From IMG/VR virus record IMGVR_UViG_3300017770_000049, positions 1 through 37,436 of that record: 37,436 bases of DNA. The stretch is one strand, 5' to 3'. The notes below the pieces were generated by a model that was given only the letters and a program-made list of their open reading frames with translations, was not told the origin of the DNA and did no database searches. The stretch comes from a virus. Shown one piece after another: positions 15,974 through 22,326 of the stretch. Every line of letters starts with the position of its first letter. Position 1 is the stretch's first letter. Both the position numbers and the translations under genes were made by a program.

Positions 15974-16648
15974 TTATCCCTCACTGTATAAATTGTTAAA
16001 CACTCGTTGCGTATCCCAAACATAGTCTACGTTTTCTTTCGAGTTATATGTATGTTGGTTAGGTTTAAAGTCTGGAGCACCTTGCCCTGTCTCAAACCAT
16101 GCTGGGTGAGTTACTCTCACTCTGTTATTGGGCAACGCAACAATGTTACCTGTATATTGCCCTGCATCTAACAACTCTAATACGTGAGACTGTTTGTGTT
16201 GTGCAGGATCATCTGCTACTTCATTATCTGTATAGTCTACAGTAAAGTAATACTTAGCTGGATAAAACTCTCCATCTATCTTTGCTATCCAAGGCGCTGG
16301 GCTTGCTCTCTCTAGCTTGTACACACTATGTGTATGCGACATGCAGTCCCAAGGTTGCGCTAAGTACGGGGGTAGCTCGTTAGGCCATTCCGCCAAAGGG
16401 GTATCCGCAACCAACGCAGTAAGTGGCATCCTAGCCCACATTGCTCCTCCGTGGACGTTTTCTGATTCGTCAAAGTCAGACTCACATCCCGTGAAGATAA
16501 CTTGGAAGCTGAGTGTTCTATTGGGCATCGTAGTAACACCGATGACCATACAGTGAAGAAACTCTCCATGATACTCCTCCAAGTTCTTTGTGTACTCTCT
16601 ACGTACCCACGCTTTAAAGTAAGGTATACTGCTAGTTAAATAAGACAT
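15974..16648 (-). CDS. Unknown conserved phage protein
   Basis: The product has 224 residues, is acidic and aromatic, with many Trp and Tyr. It begins with YFKAWVRREYTKNLEEYHGEF and has NVHGGAMWARMPLTALV, QPWDCMSHTHSVY and TVDYTDNEVADDPAQHKQSH. These segments are familiar from an uncharacterised family in marine phages; the last one with its His and Asp residues could bind a metal, which is a guess. The start is an ATG at 16648 three bases after the preceding stop. It lies among small late genes. Confidence 0.55.
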   Translation of the reverse strand: MSYLTSSIPYFKAWVRREYTKNLEEYHGEFLHCMVIGVTTMPNRTLSFQVIFTGCESDFDESENVHGGAMWARMPLTALVADTPLAEWPNELPPYLAQPWDCMSHTHSVYKLERASPAPWIAKIDGEFYPAKYYFTVDYTDNEVADDPAQHKQSHVLELLDAGQYTGNIVALPNNRVRVTHPAWFETGQGAPDFKPNQHTYNSKENVDYVWDTQRVFNNLYSEG

Positions 16649-16651
16649 ATG

Positions 16652-16984
16652 TTATTTTTTTGCATTAGCTTTTTTCAATAGCCTAGCAGATTTACCGTGG
16701 TATTCTGCAAAAGGCTTACCCTTGTTAAAAGCTTTTGTTTCTTTCAACTGACGAGCTTCTTCTTTAGCCGCTTCTAATTTAACTATCTTTGCCTCAAGAG
16801 CACTTACTTTTTTAGAGTTCCAAGCAGATTTAGCTGCAGTACCTGTAGCCCTTAAACCTTCAATAACATTACTGACAGAGTTTTCTTTTAATAATTTACG
16901 TCTATATACAGGTGCTAAATTTGATATACGCTTTCGTAACTGCTTTACCTTTTGATCAGCACGAGATGTTTCTGTTTTAGGCAT
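16652..16984 (-). CDS. Small basic helical protein, unknown
   Basis: This 110-residue protein is rich in Lys, Ala and Arg. A segment around VSALEAKIVKLEAAKEEARQ has heptad-like spacing of Leu, Ile and Ala, so a coiled coil is likely. The terminus GKSARLLKKANAKK is basic. No family is recognised. It stands between the 224-residue gene and the 83-residue gene with short gaps, so it belongs to the same late transcript. Confidence 0.5.
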   Translation of the reverse strand: MPKTETSRADQKVKQLRKRISNLAPVYRRKLLKENSVSNVIEGLRATGTAAKSAWNSKKVSALEAKIVKLEAAKEEARQLKETKAFNKGKPFAEYHGKSARLLKKANAKK

Positions 16985-16997
16985 CAGTAATTCCTGT

Positions 16998-17249
16998 CTA
17001 AGCTATAATAAAATCTACGATTTGTCCATCAGGAGTTCGTAGTTTATTTGGATTAGGATTGTAAGCATACATTTGATTAACCAACTTTAGATCTTCTACA
17101 GGTGTATCAGGAGTAATCTTGTTAGGTTCTTCTACCTTATACTCTTCGTTATTTCTACTAGATCTATCCTTATCTGCTTTCTCAAATATAATATTCTCAT
17201 GAGTTTGAAAAGGAAAACTAGGTAAAGGAAAATGAGAGATGAGAGTCAT
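16998..17249 (-). CDS. Small unknown phage protein
   Basis: The product has 83 residues from the ATG at 17249, which overlaps the preceding stop as TAATG; a GTG at 17255 is the alternative. It has no membrane segment and no Cys. The part DTPVEDLKLVNQMYAYNPN and the C-terminal TPDGQIVDFIIA look folded, while the N-terminus is polar and Pro-rich. No family is recognised. Confidence 0.5.
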   Translation of the reverse strand: MTLISHFPLPSFPFQTHENIIFEKADKDRSSRNNEEYKVEEPNKITPDTPVEDLKLVNQMYAYNPNPNKLRTPDGQIVDFIIA

Positions 17250-17545
17250 TACCACTTCACCTTATCTGCCCAGTAAGCTGCCGACATCTTGCCCTTCTTA
17301 ATGTTCTTGGCATGACGAGCCTTAAAGCTTGCACGTTTCTTCTTCATCTTTTCAGATTCACCTTCCCTAGGCTTACCTGCAGTACTAGCACCCTTTTCAC
17401 CAAACTTAATATATTTATACTTACCGTCTTCACTAGCCATAACGTGATGAGATTTACCACTGCCATCCTTAAGACGTTGAGGTTTATTCACCGCCTTAAG
17501 TCCTGCATCCTTCATCTTAGTCTTGACTCGTTCAGGTATAGCCAT
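17249..17545 (-). CDS. Small basic conserved phage protein
   Basis: This 98-residue, Lys-rich protein ends with KRASFKARHAKNIKKGKMSA followed by AYWADKVKW. That C-terminal motif and the central KYIKFGEKGASTAGKP are widespread in phages (and known as an unnamed small-protein family). It starts next to the endolysin stop (ATG at 17545 shares bases with it). The charge suggests nucleic acid binding; no function is known. Confidence 0.6.
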   Translation of the reverse strand: MAIPERVKTKMKDAGLKAVNKPQRLKDGSGKSHHVMASEDGKYKYIKFGEKGASTAGKPREGESEKMKKKRASFKARHAKNIKKGKMSAAYWADKVKW

Positions 17546-18054
17546 TAGATCATGCTCAAAGCTTGTTCTAGAGTTTCTTTATTGCGTCTCGTCCATCCAC
17601 GACCAAATGTATCAAAGTGTCCTAACGATTCGTAAAAGCTCTGCCGTTGAGTGTACACACTCTCAATGATTATCTTAGGTTCATGATTCATAACAGCTTG
17701 CAGAGTCATAGGCCCAATAGCCCCATCTGCTGTTGCTCCCACAGCACGTTGAATAGCTTTAGCTGGACGGCTAGAACCACTATTAACTGCCCAGTCAAAG
17801 GCGCACCAGTCAACACCGCTAGGAAGATCATCACCACGCACCTTATCCCAGTAATTCTTTTTGTATAACGGTGCAACATCTACAAACGTCAAGTCACGCA
17901 TAGTACCTTCTGTTACTTCACGTCCTACCCAAGCTTCATATACTCTTTTAGTCACACCTAAGTTAGTCATTCCACCGGGATCTTGAGGATGATTTACAAA
18001 ACCACCTTCATGATGCAATAGCATTGATAAACATTTGTCAAAGTTCTTTTTCAT
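17545..18054 (-). CDS. Endolysin (glycoside hydrolase 108-type muramidase)
   Basis: The product has 169 residues. The N-terminal HHEGGFVNHPQDPGGMTNLG has the catalytic Glu (E16 in HEGG) of the GH108/ZliS family, which cuts the peptidoglycan glycan chain. The centre has WDKVRGDDLPSGVDWCAFDW, and the C-terminal AIQRAVGATADGAIGPMTLQ is the linked peptidoglycan-binding-type domain of this family. No signal peptide or N-terminal membrane segment is visible, so release depends on a holin. Both holin-like genes lie directly upstream, giving a compact lysis block. Confidence 0.88.
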   Translation of the reverse strand: MKKNFDKCLSMLLHHEGGFVNHPQDPGGMTNLGVTKRVYEAWVGREVTEGTMRDLTFVDVAPLYKKNYWDKVRGDDLPSGVDWCAFDWAVNSGSSRPAKAIQRAVGATADGAIGPMTLQAVMNHEPKIIIESVYTQRQSFYESLGHFDTFGRGWTRRNKETLEQALSMI

Positions 18055-18057
18055 TTT

Positions 18058-18408
18058 CTACTTCCCAAAGAATTTACTTACAGAACGAATGCCTATACTG
18101 GCTGATACTATACCACCAAGACTATATTGATACCACGTAGGCATAGACTCCAGTGCAGCAAAGCCAGCTTGTACTATACTGTTACCCCAGTCACCGCAAA
18201 ATGCCAGAATTAAAGGGATACTAAACAGTAAAGTTATCCATTCGTCTTTCCAGCTATTCTGAGTAGCTTGAATTGCAGCTAGATCCCAGTCAATCTCGCC
18301 AGTAGCTTGCTTTACTCTGATTTCTGCGTTAGCTTTCTGTATTGCTACCTTGCCATCCAAGTATGTTGTAGCTAATCCACCAACTGCTCCTAAGATTTGA
18401 CCAATCAT
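18058..18408 (-). CDS. Holin-like membrane protein
   Basis: This 116-residue protein has a Gly/Ala-rich N-terminal helix (ILGAVGGLATTYL), a basic amphipathic middle (KANAEIRVKQATGEIDW), a clear membrane helix (ITLLFSIPLILAFCG) and a further hydrophobic C-terminal segment (YSLGGIVSASIGI). This is the layout of the three-segment phage holin family (holin 3TM), which permeabilises the inner membrane to let the endolysin out. It lies 3 bp before the endolysin and overlaps the upstream membrane protein by 4 bp (ATGA). Confidence 0.75.
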   Translation of the reverse strand: MIGQILGAVGGLATTYLDGKVAIQKANAEIRVKQATGEIDWDLAAIQATQNSWKDEWITLLFSIPLILAFCGDWGNSIVQAGFAALESMPTWYQYSLGGIVSASIGIRSVSKFFGK

Positions 18409-18608
18409 TTGTTCTCATTCCCTAGCCATACAGCAAAAGCACCAGTCATAGCACCAGTAACTACAGATATTAAGGCTGATTGCTGGGTAGACAAGTCTGG
18501 TTGTGATAATGCCCACTCAATACAGCGGATATACATAACAGTCATAACTAACATCATTAAACGTGGCATAATTTTCCACGCTAAAATACGTTCCATTGCT
18601 ACAGTCAT
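18405..18608 (-). CDS. Second small membrane protein of the lysis block
   Basis: The product has 67 residues, with one strongly hydrophobic segment (IMPRLMMLVMTVMYI) and another (ISVVTGAMTGAFAVWLG). It resembles short holin or antiholin partners that precede the holin in marine phages. It overlaps both neighbours by 4 nt, so its amount is tied to theirs. Whether it is a holin, antiholin or spanin-like helper cannot be told from sequence. Confidence 0.6.
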   Translation of the reverse strand: MTVAMERILAWKIMPRLMMLVMTVMYIRCIEWALSQPDLSTQQSALISVVTGAMTGAFAVWLGNENK

Positions 18609-18859
18609 TCCCAGTCCCTCTTTCTTTTAGGATCAAGTACATCTCTAGAGTCAATCATACCTTCTAAGTACATAGCTCTCTCTACTCTATCTAACGTATA
18701 CTTCTCTCCAGTGTCCTGAAATATCTTTTCACGTACATAGAATACATCACTCTTAGGAATATGTACCTTTTTAAGTGCATCTGAGTTATTAGACGCTAAA
18801 GCACTATAGAATTGTACTAATACATCCTCACTAGGGTATAGTTTTACTTGTTTTTTCAT
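18605..18859 (-). CDS. Small conserved phage protein, first gene of the leftward block
   Basis: This 84-residue protein starts at ATG 18859; a TTG at 18868 is a less likely alternative. The sequence LYPSEDVLVQFYSALASNN and DVFYVREKIFQDTG is shared by uncharacterised proteins of many marine phages. It is the first gene after the leftward promoters at 18994 and 19185 and overlaps the membrane protein gene by 4 nt. Function unknown. Confidence 0.6.
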   Translation of the reverse strand: MKKQVKLYPSEDVLVQFYSALASNNSDALKKVHIPKSDVFYVREKIFQDTGEKYTLDRVERAMYLEGMIDSRDVLDPKRKRDWE

Positions 18860-18948
18860 AAGAGTCAAGGGTTAATTACAAGGGAAATACGTGCGACTAA
18901 AAAATTAGTGATAGTTAAACTTTAAAGTCACACGTTAAGTTAAAGTAT

Positions 18949-18984
18949 AGTGGTATATTTATAGTTATAGTTATCAATACCACT
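18949..18984 (-). promoter_or_regulatory. Inverted repeat in the leader of the lysis/late transcript
   Basis: AGTGGTAT at 18949-18956 and ATACCACT at 18977-18984 are perfect 8-bp arms around a 20-nt AT-rich loop that itself repeats TATAGT. The structure begins only a few bases after the predicted start of the promoter at 18994-19022, as does the hairpin in the capsid leader. Confidence 0.5.
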
Positions 18985-18993
18985 CATATAATT

Positions 18994-19022
18994 ATGATAG
19001 CATACAAATATTAAGGTGTCAA
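18994..19022 (-). promoter_or_regulatory. Leftward sigma70-like promoter for the lysis/late block
   Basis: Read leftward, a perfect -35 TTGACA (19017-19022) stands 17 bp from -10 TATCAT (18994-18999; 5 of 6). The predicted start is near 18987 and the first gene begins at 18859. The closest AAGTTTAAC box begins 5 bp upstream of the -35. Confidence 0.75.
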
Positions 19023-19026
19023 CTTG

Positions 19027-19164
19027 TAAGTTTAACATTAATGTCTAACATTATAAGTTTAACTCTTCCTAAGTCCAATGATATAAGTGTAACTGTATAT
19101 AGTTTAGTTATATAAGTTAAGTATTATAAGTTGTATTCTAAAAAGTTTAACTTTTAAGTTTAAC
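19027..19164. repeat. Cluster of TATAAGT / AAGTTTAAC boxes
   Basis: TAAGTTTAAC occurs exactly at 19027-19036, 19054-19063 and 19155-19164, with one-mismatch forms TAAGTGTAAC at 19084-19093 and AAAGTTTAAC at 19142-19151. The overlapping box TATAAGT is at 19052, 19082, 19111 and 19125, that is 30, 29 and 14 bp apart. An inverted AAGTTTAAC lies at 18914-18922. The boxes sit between and around two leftward promoters. They may be binding sites for a phage regulator or replication initiator. Confidence 0.6.
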
Positions 19165-19184
19165 TTACCTACTACTACTACGTA

Positions 19185-19212
19185 GTTTTACACAAAGCAC
19201 CCCCATTGTCAA
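19185..19212 (-). promoter_or_regulatory. Second leftward promoter of the control region
   Basis: Read leftward, a perfect -35 TTGACA (19207-19212) and a -10 TAAAAC (19185-19190, followed by T; 4 of 6) are 16 bp apart. A perfect 10-bp palindrome ACTACGTAGT (19177-19186) lies at the predicted start. Transcripts would cross the box cluster and the promoter at 18994. Confidence 0.5.
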
Positions 19213-19239
19213 TCCCTGTTTCGTTAAAAAGTGATACAT

Positions 19240-19257
19240 TTGTAACAATTGTAACAA
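19240..19257. repeat. Tandem 9-mer TTGTAACAA x2
   Basis: Two perfect head-to-tail copies (19240-19248 and 19249-19257) in the AT-rich part of the control region, about 30 bp upstream of the -35 box at 19207. The unit is itself a near palindrome (TTGT-A-ACAA), as expected for a dimer binding site. Confidence 0.6.
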
Positions 19258-19603
19258 AACGTGATCTATGTTACAACTTTATGCACAGCTTTGAGCATTG
19301 TTATAGTATAACATTACTGTTTACACGTTATAGTTGTGTGTAAGTGCTCGTACATGGAAAGTAAAATCCAGTTCTGTTGCAGAGTATGTATATACGTACG
19401 TACATCGGGGGGGTGGCCCATGCACGGGGGGGTATGTGTGGCCGTGTGTGTGCATTCTGCGCATGTGCATAGGGCTAAACGCTTGTTTTTACACGCTTTT
19501 TCTACCGATTGTGTATCTGCAAGCCGCACATATAGGCCTGCTATGCGCACATCTGCAGCGTGATGCGATCATGCAGCGCTTATGCACAAACACACATGTA
19601 TGC

Positions 19604-19627
19604 ACATATGATCACACATATGATCAC
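19604..19627. repeat. Tandem 12-mer ACATATGATCAC x2
   Basis: Two perfect copies (19604-19615, 19616-19627) followed by ACAC. Each unit contains the palindromes CATATG and TGATCA. They end the GT/CA-rich low-complexity tract and come about 60 bp before the first 17-bp palindrome. Confidence 0.7.
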
Positions 19628-19684
19628 ACACGAGGCTGTTCCTGATTCGTTCTCACCGGATGTTCTGCTTTTACCCTACCCTAC

Positions 19685-19701
19685 CGTCGGACCGTCCGAC
19701 A
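19685..19701. repeat. Palindrome copy 1 (upstream of the first early gene)
   Basis: CGTCGGACCGTCCGACA: 7-bp perfect arms GTCGGAC/GTCCGAC around a central C; the outermost base differs from the consensus. It lies between the control region and the weak promoter at 19742. Confidence 0.85.
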
Positions 19702-19741
19702 CCGCTTCCTTTTCCTTACGCATAATGCGCACCAAAAGCCG

Positions 19742-19770
19742 TTGACATTCCCTCGACCATCGGCCAGATT
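19742..19770 (+). promoter_or_regulatory. Weak candidate rightward promoter for the early genes
   Basis: A perfect -35 TTGACA (19742-19747) is followed after 17 bp by CAGATT, only 3 of 6 to a -10. It is the only TTGACA before the first rightward gene (ATG 19821) in the proper orientation. Low confidence because of the poor -10; an activator or another polymerase may be needed. Confidence 0.3.
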
Positions 19771-19820
19771 GATTGCATCGAAACGGCCAACACCGGCCAC
19801 AGCAAAAAAGGAATACTTCG

Positions 19821-20408
19821 ATGACAAACGCAAAAACAAACACAAACGCAAAAGTACACTTGGACGGCAAGGTAACACATAACGGTCAGACGTTCACAGC
19901 AAGCGCTGCCTTTGCTCAGATGGAAGCGGTACATGATCGTATGTGGCTCTTGCAAGAGCAGCAATTGGATTGCTACAAAGAAATCGGATTGCTTGTGATC
20001 CAGCTTCGTCCCTTGTACAAATCAGACAAGCTTTTCGGTCAAGCAATGGCACAGCATACGACTATAAGTCGGCAAGATTACAACGACTGTAAAAAGATTG
20101 CGGAAAACTGGGAGCTTGTGCAGCGCTTAAACACCGACGGAAAACTTGACGGCCTAGGGATGAGCGCCATCCGTAAGCGGATCACCAAGGCAAGCAAGCC
20201 AGCAGAGCCGAAAGCGCCTAAGTCAGCAGGTAATACATCTGCAGGAAAAGCCAAAGCCAAGCCGGAGGCTGCTACTGACGGACCGTCCGACACCAAGCAA
20301 TTCCAGACGGAAGCGGAGCTTGCCACGTTCGTCAAAGCCGCCCTCGAAAGCAACGGCTTAAACACCAGCGCTTTCCTCAAGGCCCTACACGCTGAAATCG
20401 TAGGCTAA
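19821..20408 (+). CDS. First early gene; unknown two-part protein
   Basis: The product has 195 residues from the ATG at 19821, which has AAAAAAGGAA upstream. Residues 30-120 are helical, with LDCYKEIGLLVIQLRPLYKS and ISRQDYNDCKKIAENWELVQ. This resembles the layout of phage DNA-binding or DUF3102-like proteins, a weak similarity. Residues 125-160 are a Lys/Ala/Pro linker. The C-terminal 35 residues form a second small helical part (EAELATFVKAALESNGLN). A palindrome copy at 20276-20292 falls in the linker and is read as TDGPSD. Its place as first gene of the early block suggests a regulatory role. Confidence 0.6.
   Translation: MTNAKTNTNAKVHLDGKVTHNGQTFTASAAFAQMEAVHDRMWLLQEQQLDCYKEIGLLVIQLRPLYKSDKLFGQAMAQHTTISRQDYNDCKKIAENWELVQRLNTDGKLDGLGMSAIRKRITKASKPAEPKAPKSAGNTSAGKAKAKPEAATDGPSDTKQFQTEAELATFVKAALESNGLNTSAFLKALHAEIVG
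20276..20292 (-). repeat. Palindrome copy 2, inside the first early gene
   Basis: TGACGGACCGTCCGACA, the mirror form of the asymmetric variant (TGAC arm first). It is read in frame as part of TDGPSD in the flexible linker of the protein. Confidence 0.85.
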
Positions 20409-20451
20409 CACAGCCAAGCGCCCTGCATCACAGCGGGGCGCATCACTCTCT

Positions 20452-20468
20452 CACACACACACACACAC
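20452..20468. repeat. (CA)8 tract before a ribosome binding site
   Basis: Seventeen bases of alternating C and A, ending next to the GAGGA site of the 20483 gene. A second shorter tract occupies the same place before the 20800 gene. Confidence 0.8.
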
Positions 20469-20482
20469 GAGGATTTAAGCCG

Positions 20483-20722
20483 ATGACAGATCTAGAAAAA
20501 ACATTTAATGTCCCGCTTTACTTTGCCACACAAATTCAAGATCACGCTAATGCGCATTACGAAGAAGACGGTTGGGACGTACTGGTTGAATGTTGGACCC
20601 TCAAAGAAATACTTCAAGAGATCCAAGGTTGCCGCAAATATGAAACCGCACTCAAGCGTGTGCACAAAGCTGTAAAGCTTTATGATGATCACCGCAAAGA
20701 GATCCAATCCGAAGCTTGGTAA
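20483..20722 (+). CDS. Small conserved early phage protein
   Basis: This 79-residue acidic protein starts at the ATG at 20483, 9 nt after GAGGA. Two helices are likely (PLYFATQIQDHANAHYEEDG and KEILQEIQGCRKYETALKRV). Similar short proteins are common in marine phage early regions and have no known role. A palindrome copy lies 29 bp after its stop. Confidence 0.6.
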   Translation: MTDLEKTFNVPLYFATQIQDHANAHYEEDGWDVLVECWTLKEILQEIQGCRKYETALKRVHKAVKLYDDHRKEIQSEAW

Positions 20723-20751
20723 TGATACCAGTATCAACGGTCTGGCTTTAC

Positions 20752-20768
20752 TGTCGGACCGTCCGTCA
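20752..20768 (+). repeat. Palindrome copy 3 (intergenic)
   Basis: TGTCGGACCGTCCGTCA, asymmetric form with one mismatch between arms. It is preceded by GGTCTGGCTTTAC, a flank identical to copy 9 at 23674. It lies before the CA tract and the ribosome site of the 20800 gene. Confidence 0.9.
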
Positions 20769-20774
20769 CTTCAA

Positions 20775-20787
20775 ACACACACACACA
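20775..20787. repeat. (AC)6 tract before a ribosome binding site
   Basis: Alternating A and C directly in front of AAGGAA of the gene at 20800. It matches the placement of the longer tract at 20452-20468. Confidence 0.7.
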
Positions 20788-20799
20788 AGGAATTGACCC

Positions 20800-20928
20800 A
20801 TGCGCCATCGTACAAAATACATTCTTAGACCTACTCGCCTTCAAAACTTTGCTTATTTTCTTGCCTACGTTAGCACGTCAGGCATGATGTTCTTTTGTGG
20901 CATGCTTTATGCTATGCATGGGGGGTGA
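20800..20928 (+). CDS. 42-residue membrane protein
   Basis: ATG at 20800 follows AAGGAA by 6 nt and the frame ends with TGA at 20926-20928. The N-terminus is basic (MRHRTKYILRPTRL) and the rest is hydrophobic (FAYFLAYVSTSGMMFFCGML), so one membrane helix with the N-terminus inside is expected. It is too short for homology by eye. Small single-helix proteins of early phage regions are often host-takeover factors, an inference here. Confidence 0.55.
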   Translation: MRHRTKYILRPTRLQNFAYFLAYVSTSGMMFFCGMLYAMHGG

Positions 20929-20933
20929 CGTAC

Positions 20934-21134
20934 ATGTTAGGTGTAAGCAGACGTGACAGGTATGCTCGCCGTGCTGATAAGGTGTGGCGTAGCAGGTGGC
21001 TGTGTAATATGCAGCAGCGTAAACATCCCAAACCCCTTGACAATCTAGCATGGATGGCTGACAGTTATGGTACTTCTACTGTCGGACCGTCCGACACTTC
21101 AACTTCAAGACAACCAAGTAAAAAGGAATCATGA
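20934..21134 (+). CDS. Small basic protein with palindrome-encoded tail
   Basis: This 66-residue frame starts with ATG at 20934, five bases after the stop of the membrane protein. It is Arg-rich (VSRRDRYARRADKVWRSRW) with a compact middle (HPKPLDNLAWMADS). The last 17 residues come from the palindrome copy at 21080 and the following leader of the next gene (TVGPSDTS and on), so the real protein may be shorter in function than in frame. It ends 1 nt before the next ATG. Function unknown. Confidence 0.5.
   Translation: MLGVSRRDRYARRADKVWRSRWLCNMQQRKHPKPLDNLAWMADSYGTSTVGPSDTSTSRQPSKKES
21080..21096. repeat. Palindrome copy 4 (3' end of the 20934 gene)
   Basis: TGTCGGACCGTCCGACA, the perfect symmetric form with 8-bp arms and a central C. 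It is followed by ACTTCAA and the AAAAAGGAATC ribosome site of the next gene, a layout repeated at copy 5. Confidence 0.9.
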
Positions 21135-21135
21135 C

Positions 21136-21387
21136 ATGCAAATAGAACACATATCCGATAACAAAATTTTGGTGCACAAAAAGTCTATGATGACAGGCAA
21201 GATAAACAGCATGACATTGCCTACCAATCAAGGTGTGATTGAGTACTGGCTTGCATCAGGTGATCTAATACAGAATGTTATGCCTGACCTGTCTGCAGAA
21301 CAGCGTGAGTTCTTGATGTCAGGTATGACACCTGAAGAGTGGGACGAAGAGTTCGGCTTTGATGAAGAGCTAGACGAAATCTATTGA
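21136..21387 (+). CDS. Small acidic conserved phage protein
   Basis: This 83-residue protein starts at the ATG at 21136, after AAAGGAATC. The C-terminal half, with DLSAEQREFLMSGMTPEEWD, is a pattern found in many short marine phage proteins of unknown role (a '...GDLIQ.. P.LS.EQREFL..G.TPEEW' family). The end is very acidic (EEFGFDEELDEIY). A longer frame from 21067 would run through palindrome copy 4 and lacks a ribosome site, so I reject that start. Confidence 0.65.
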   Translation: MQIEHISDNKILVHKKSMMTGKINSMTLPTNQGVIEYWLASGDLIQNVMPDLSAEQREFLMSGMTPEEWDEEFGFDEELDEIY

Positions 21388-21412
21388 CAATCATGGGGCG
21401 GTTTGGCATTAC

Positions 21413-21429
21413 TGTCGGACCGTCCGACA
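21413..21429. repeat. Palindrome copy 5 (intergenic)
   Basis: TGTCGGACCGTCCGACA, perfect symmetric form. It is preceded by GGTTTGGCATTAC (close to the flank of copies 3 and 9) and followed by ACTTCAA, like copy 4, then by the ribosome site of the 21454 gene. Confidence 0.9.
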
Positions 21430-21453
21430 CTTCAACTGAAAAGGAATCATGAC

Positions 21454-21891
21454 ATGACCGCATCGCAATCGTTCTTAGTCTATCAACCCAAGAGTGAAAT
21501 CATTAGGCAGGATGACATAGATATGTATGTATCCTTGCGTAGTTTACCTGCAGGAAATGGCGTGGATGTAATACAGAAAGCCTTAGCTAAAGATTTCTAT
21601 GAGCCAACATCCTTCTTACATATGGGTGTGATGACAGCGCAGACTAGTCATGACATGGATGACGTACTTGAGTGGATCTTTGACGAGTGCAATGGCTATG
21701 GTAGTGGCAAGCTTAGGCGCACGACTATCAGGCCATCCCCTAGTATGTCGGTGGGTGACATCGTGCTGTGTCTACAATCACGAAGAGCATTCGTGGCTCT
21801 GTCCTTTGGATGGCAGGAGCTTGACATAGAATTAAAACTTATATGTAATGGTGTTGTGTCGGACCGTCCGTCACTAAAACAATCTGCATAA
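21454..21891 (+). CDS. Unknown early phage protein
   Basis: The product has 145 residues from the ATG at 21454 (AAAAGGAATC upstream). It looks folded: VYQPKSEIIRQDDIDMYVSL, then FLHMGVMTAQTSHDMDDVLE and a C-terminal SVGDIVLCLQSRRAFVALSF with a following GWQELDIEL. Proteins with this ending (short 'SVGDVI ... FGW' pattern) occur in many phage early regions and may relate to YopX-like or unnamed families. The palindrome copy at 21857 encodes its last residues (VSDRPSLKQSA). Confidence 0.55.
   Translation: MTASQSFLVYQPKSEIIRQDDIDMYVSLRSLPAGNGVDVIQKALAKDFYEPTSFLHMGVMTAQTSHDMDDVLEWIFDECNGYGSGKLRRTTIRPSPSMSVGDIVLCLQSRRAFVALSFGWQELDIELKLICNGVVSDRPSLKQSA
21857..21873 (+). repeat. Palindrome copy 6 (C-terminal codons of the 21454 gene)
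   Basis: TGTCGGACCGTCCGTCA, asymmetric form. Read in frame as SDRPS just before the stop of its host gene. Confidence 0.9.
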
Positions 21892-21904
21892 ATGGGAGAC
21901 TACC

Positions 21905-22321
21905 ATGCGAGTTGAAGTTTACTGGAACCTGCACAAGCATACATTCTCTGTCCGTAATACCAAGACAGGGCGTGTACTCTTTCACGCTGATGAAGTGTGG
22001 ATAGATGATGCGCAATTTGTGGTGCGTCAGTCTGGACGTAAGCGTGTACTACGTGAGGGCAAGAAGAATGTGCATGCCTTTGTGCGTGGTACGCTTGGCG
22101 ATTTCATACAGGTCAGTGGCTACAGCAAGCGAGATGACAGTGACCCCTTGATGTGTCCAGCTTGGCGCTTGCATGGCAGGGCAACGTACAACCCGTACAA
22201 ATTCACAAGCTTTGTTGATAGCAAAACTCTGGAACCTATTGACAAATCAGATATGGTATGCTTATCTAAGGTGGTTGATACAGACATCAAACCTAAAATA
22301 CGTTACTTATCAACGACTTAA
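21905..22321 (+). CDS. Unknown conserved early phage protein
   Basis: The product has 138 residues and starts with VEVYWNLHKHTFSVRNTKTG, followed by VLFHADEVWIDDAQFVVRQS and VHAFVRGTLGDF. These strings are familiar from uncharacterised proteins found in many marine phages. The composition (basic, Tyr and Val-rich) suggests a beta-rich fold. It lies 13 bp after the previous stop. Function unknown. Confidence 0.6.
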   Translation: MRVEVYWNLHKHTFSVRNTKTGRVLFHADEVWIDDAQFVVRQSGRKRVLREGKKNVHAFVRGTLGDFIQVSGYSKRDDSDPLMCPAWRLHGRATYNPYKFTSFVDSKTLEPIDKSDMVCLSKVVDTDIKPKIRYLSTT

Positions 22322-22326
22322 CTTAC

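Larger units (their letters stand above)
18860..19820. other. Gene-free divergent control region
   Basis: These 961 bp separate the leftward and rightward gene blocks; I see no credible gene in them. The left half (to about 19320) is very AT-rich and holds two leftward promoters, a leader hairpin, repeated TATAAGT and AAGTTTAAC boxes and a tandem TTGTAACAA. The right half is GC-richer, with G-runs, GT/CA tracts, a tandem 12-mer, the first palindrome copy and a weak rightward promoter. Repeats plus an AT-rich tract make it the best candidate for a replication origin or the main transcription switch. It is also the roomiest place for an attP. Confidence 0.6.

Noticed and set aside
19314-19964. 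Several open frames on both strands between 19.31 and 19.97 kb
   Set aside because: They overlap one another on both strands, follow the dinucleotide repeats, contain odd Cys/His-rich strings and lack ribosome sites.
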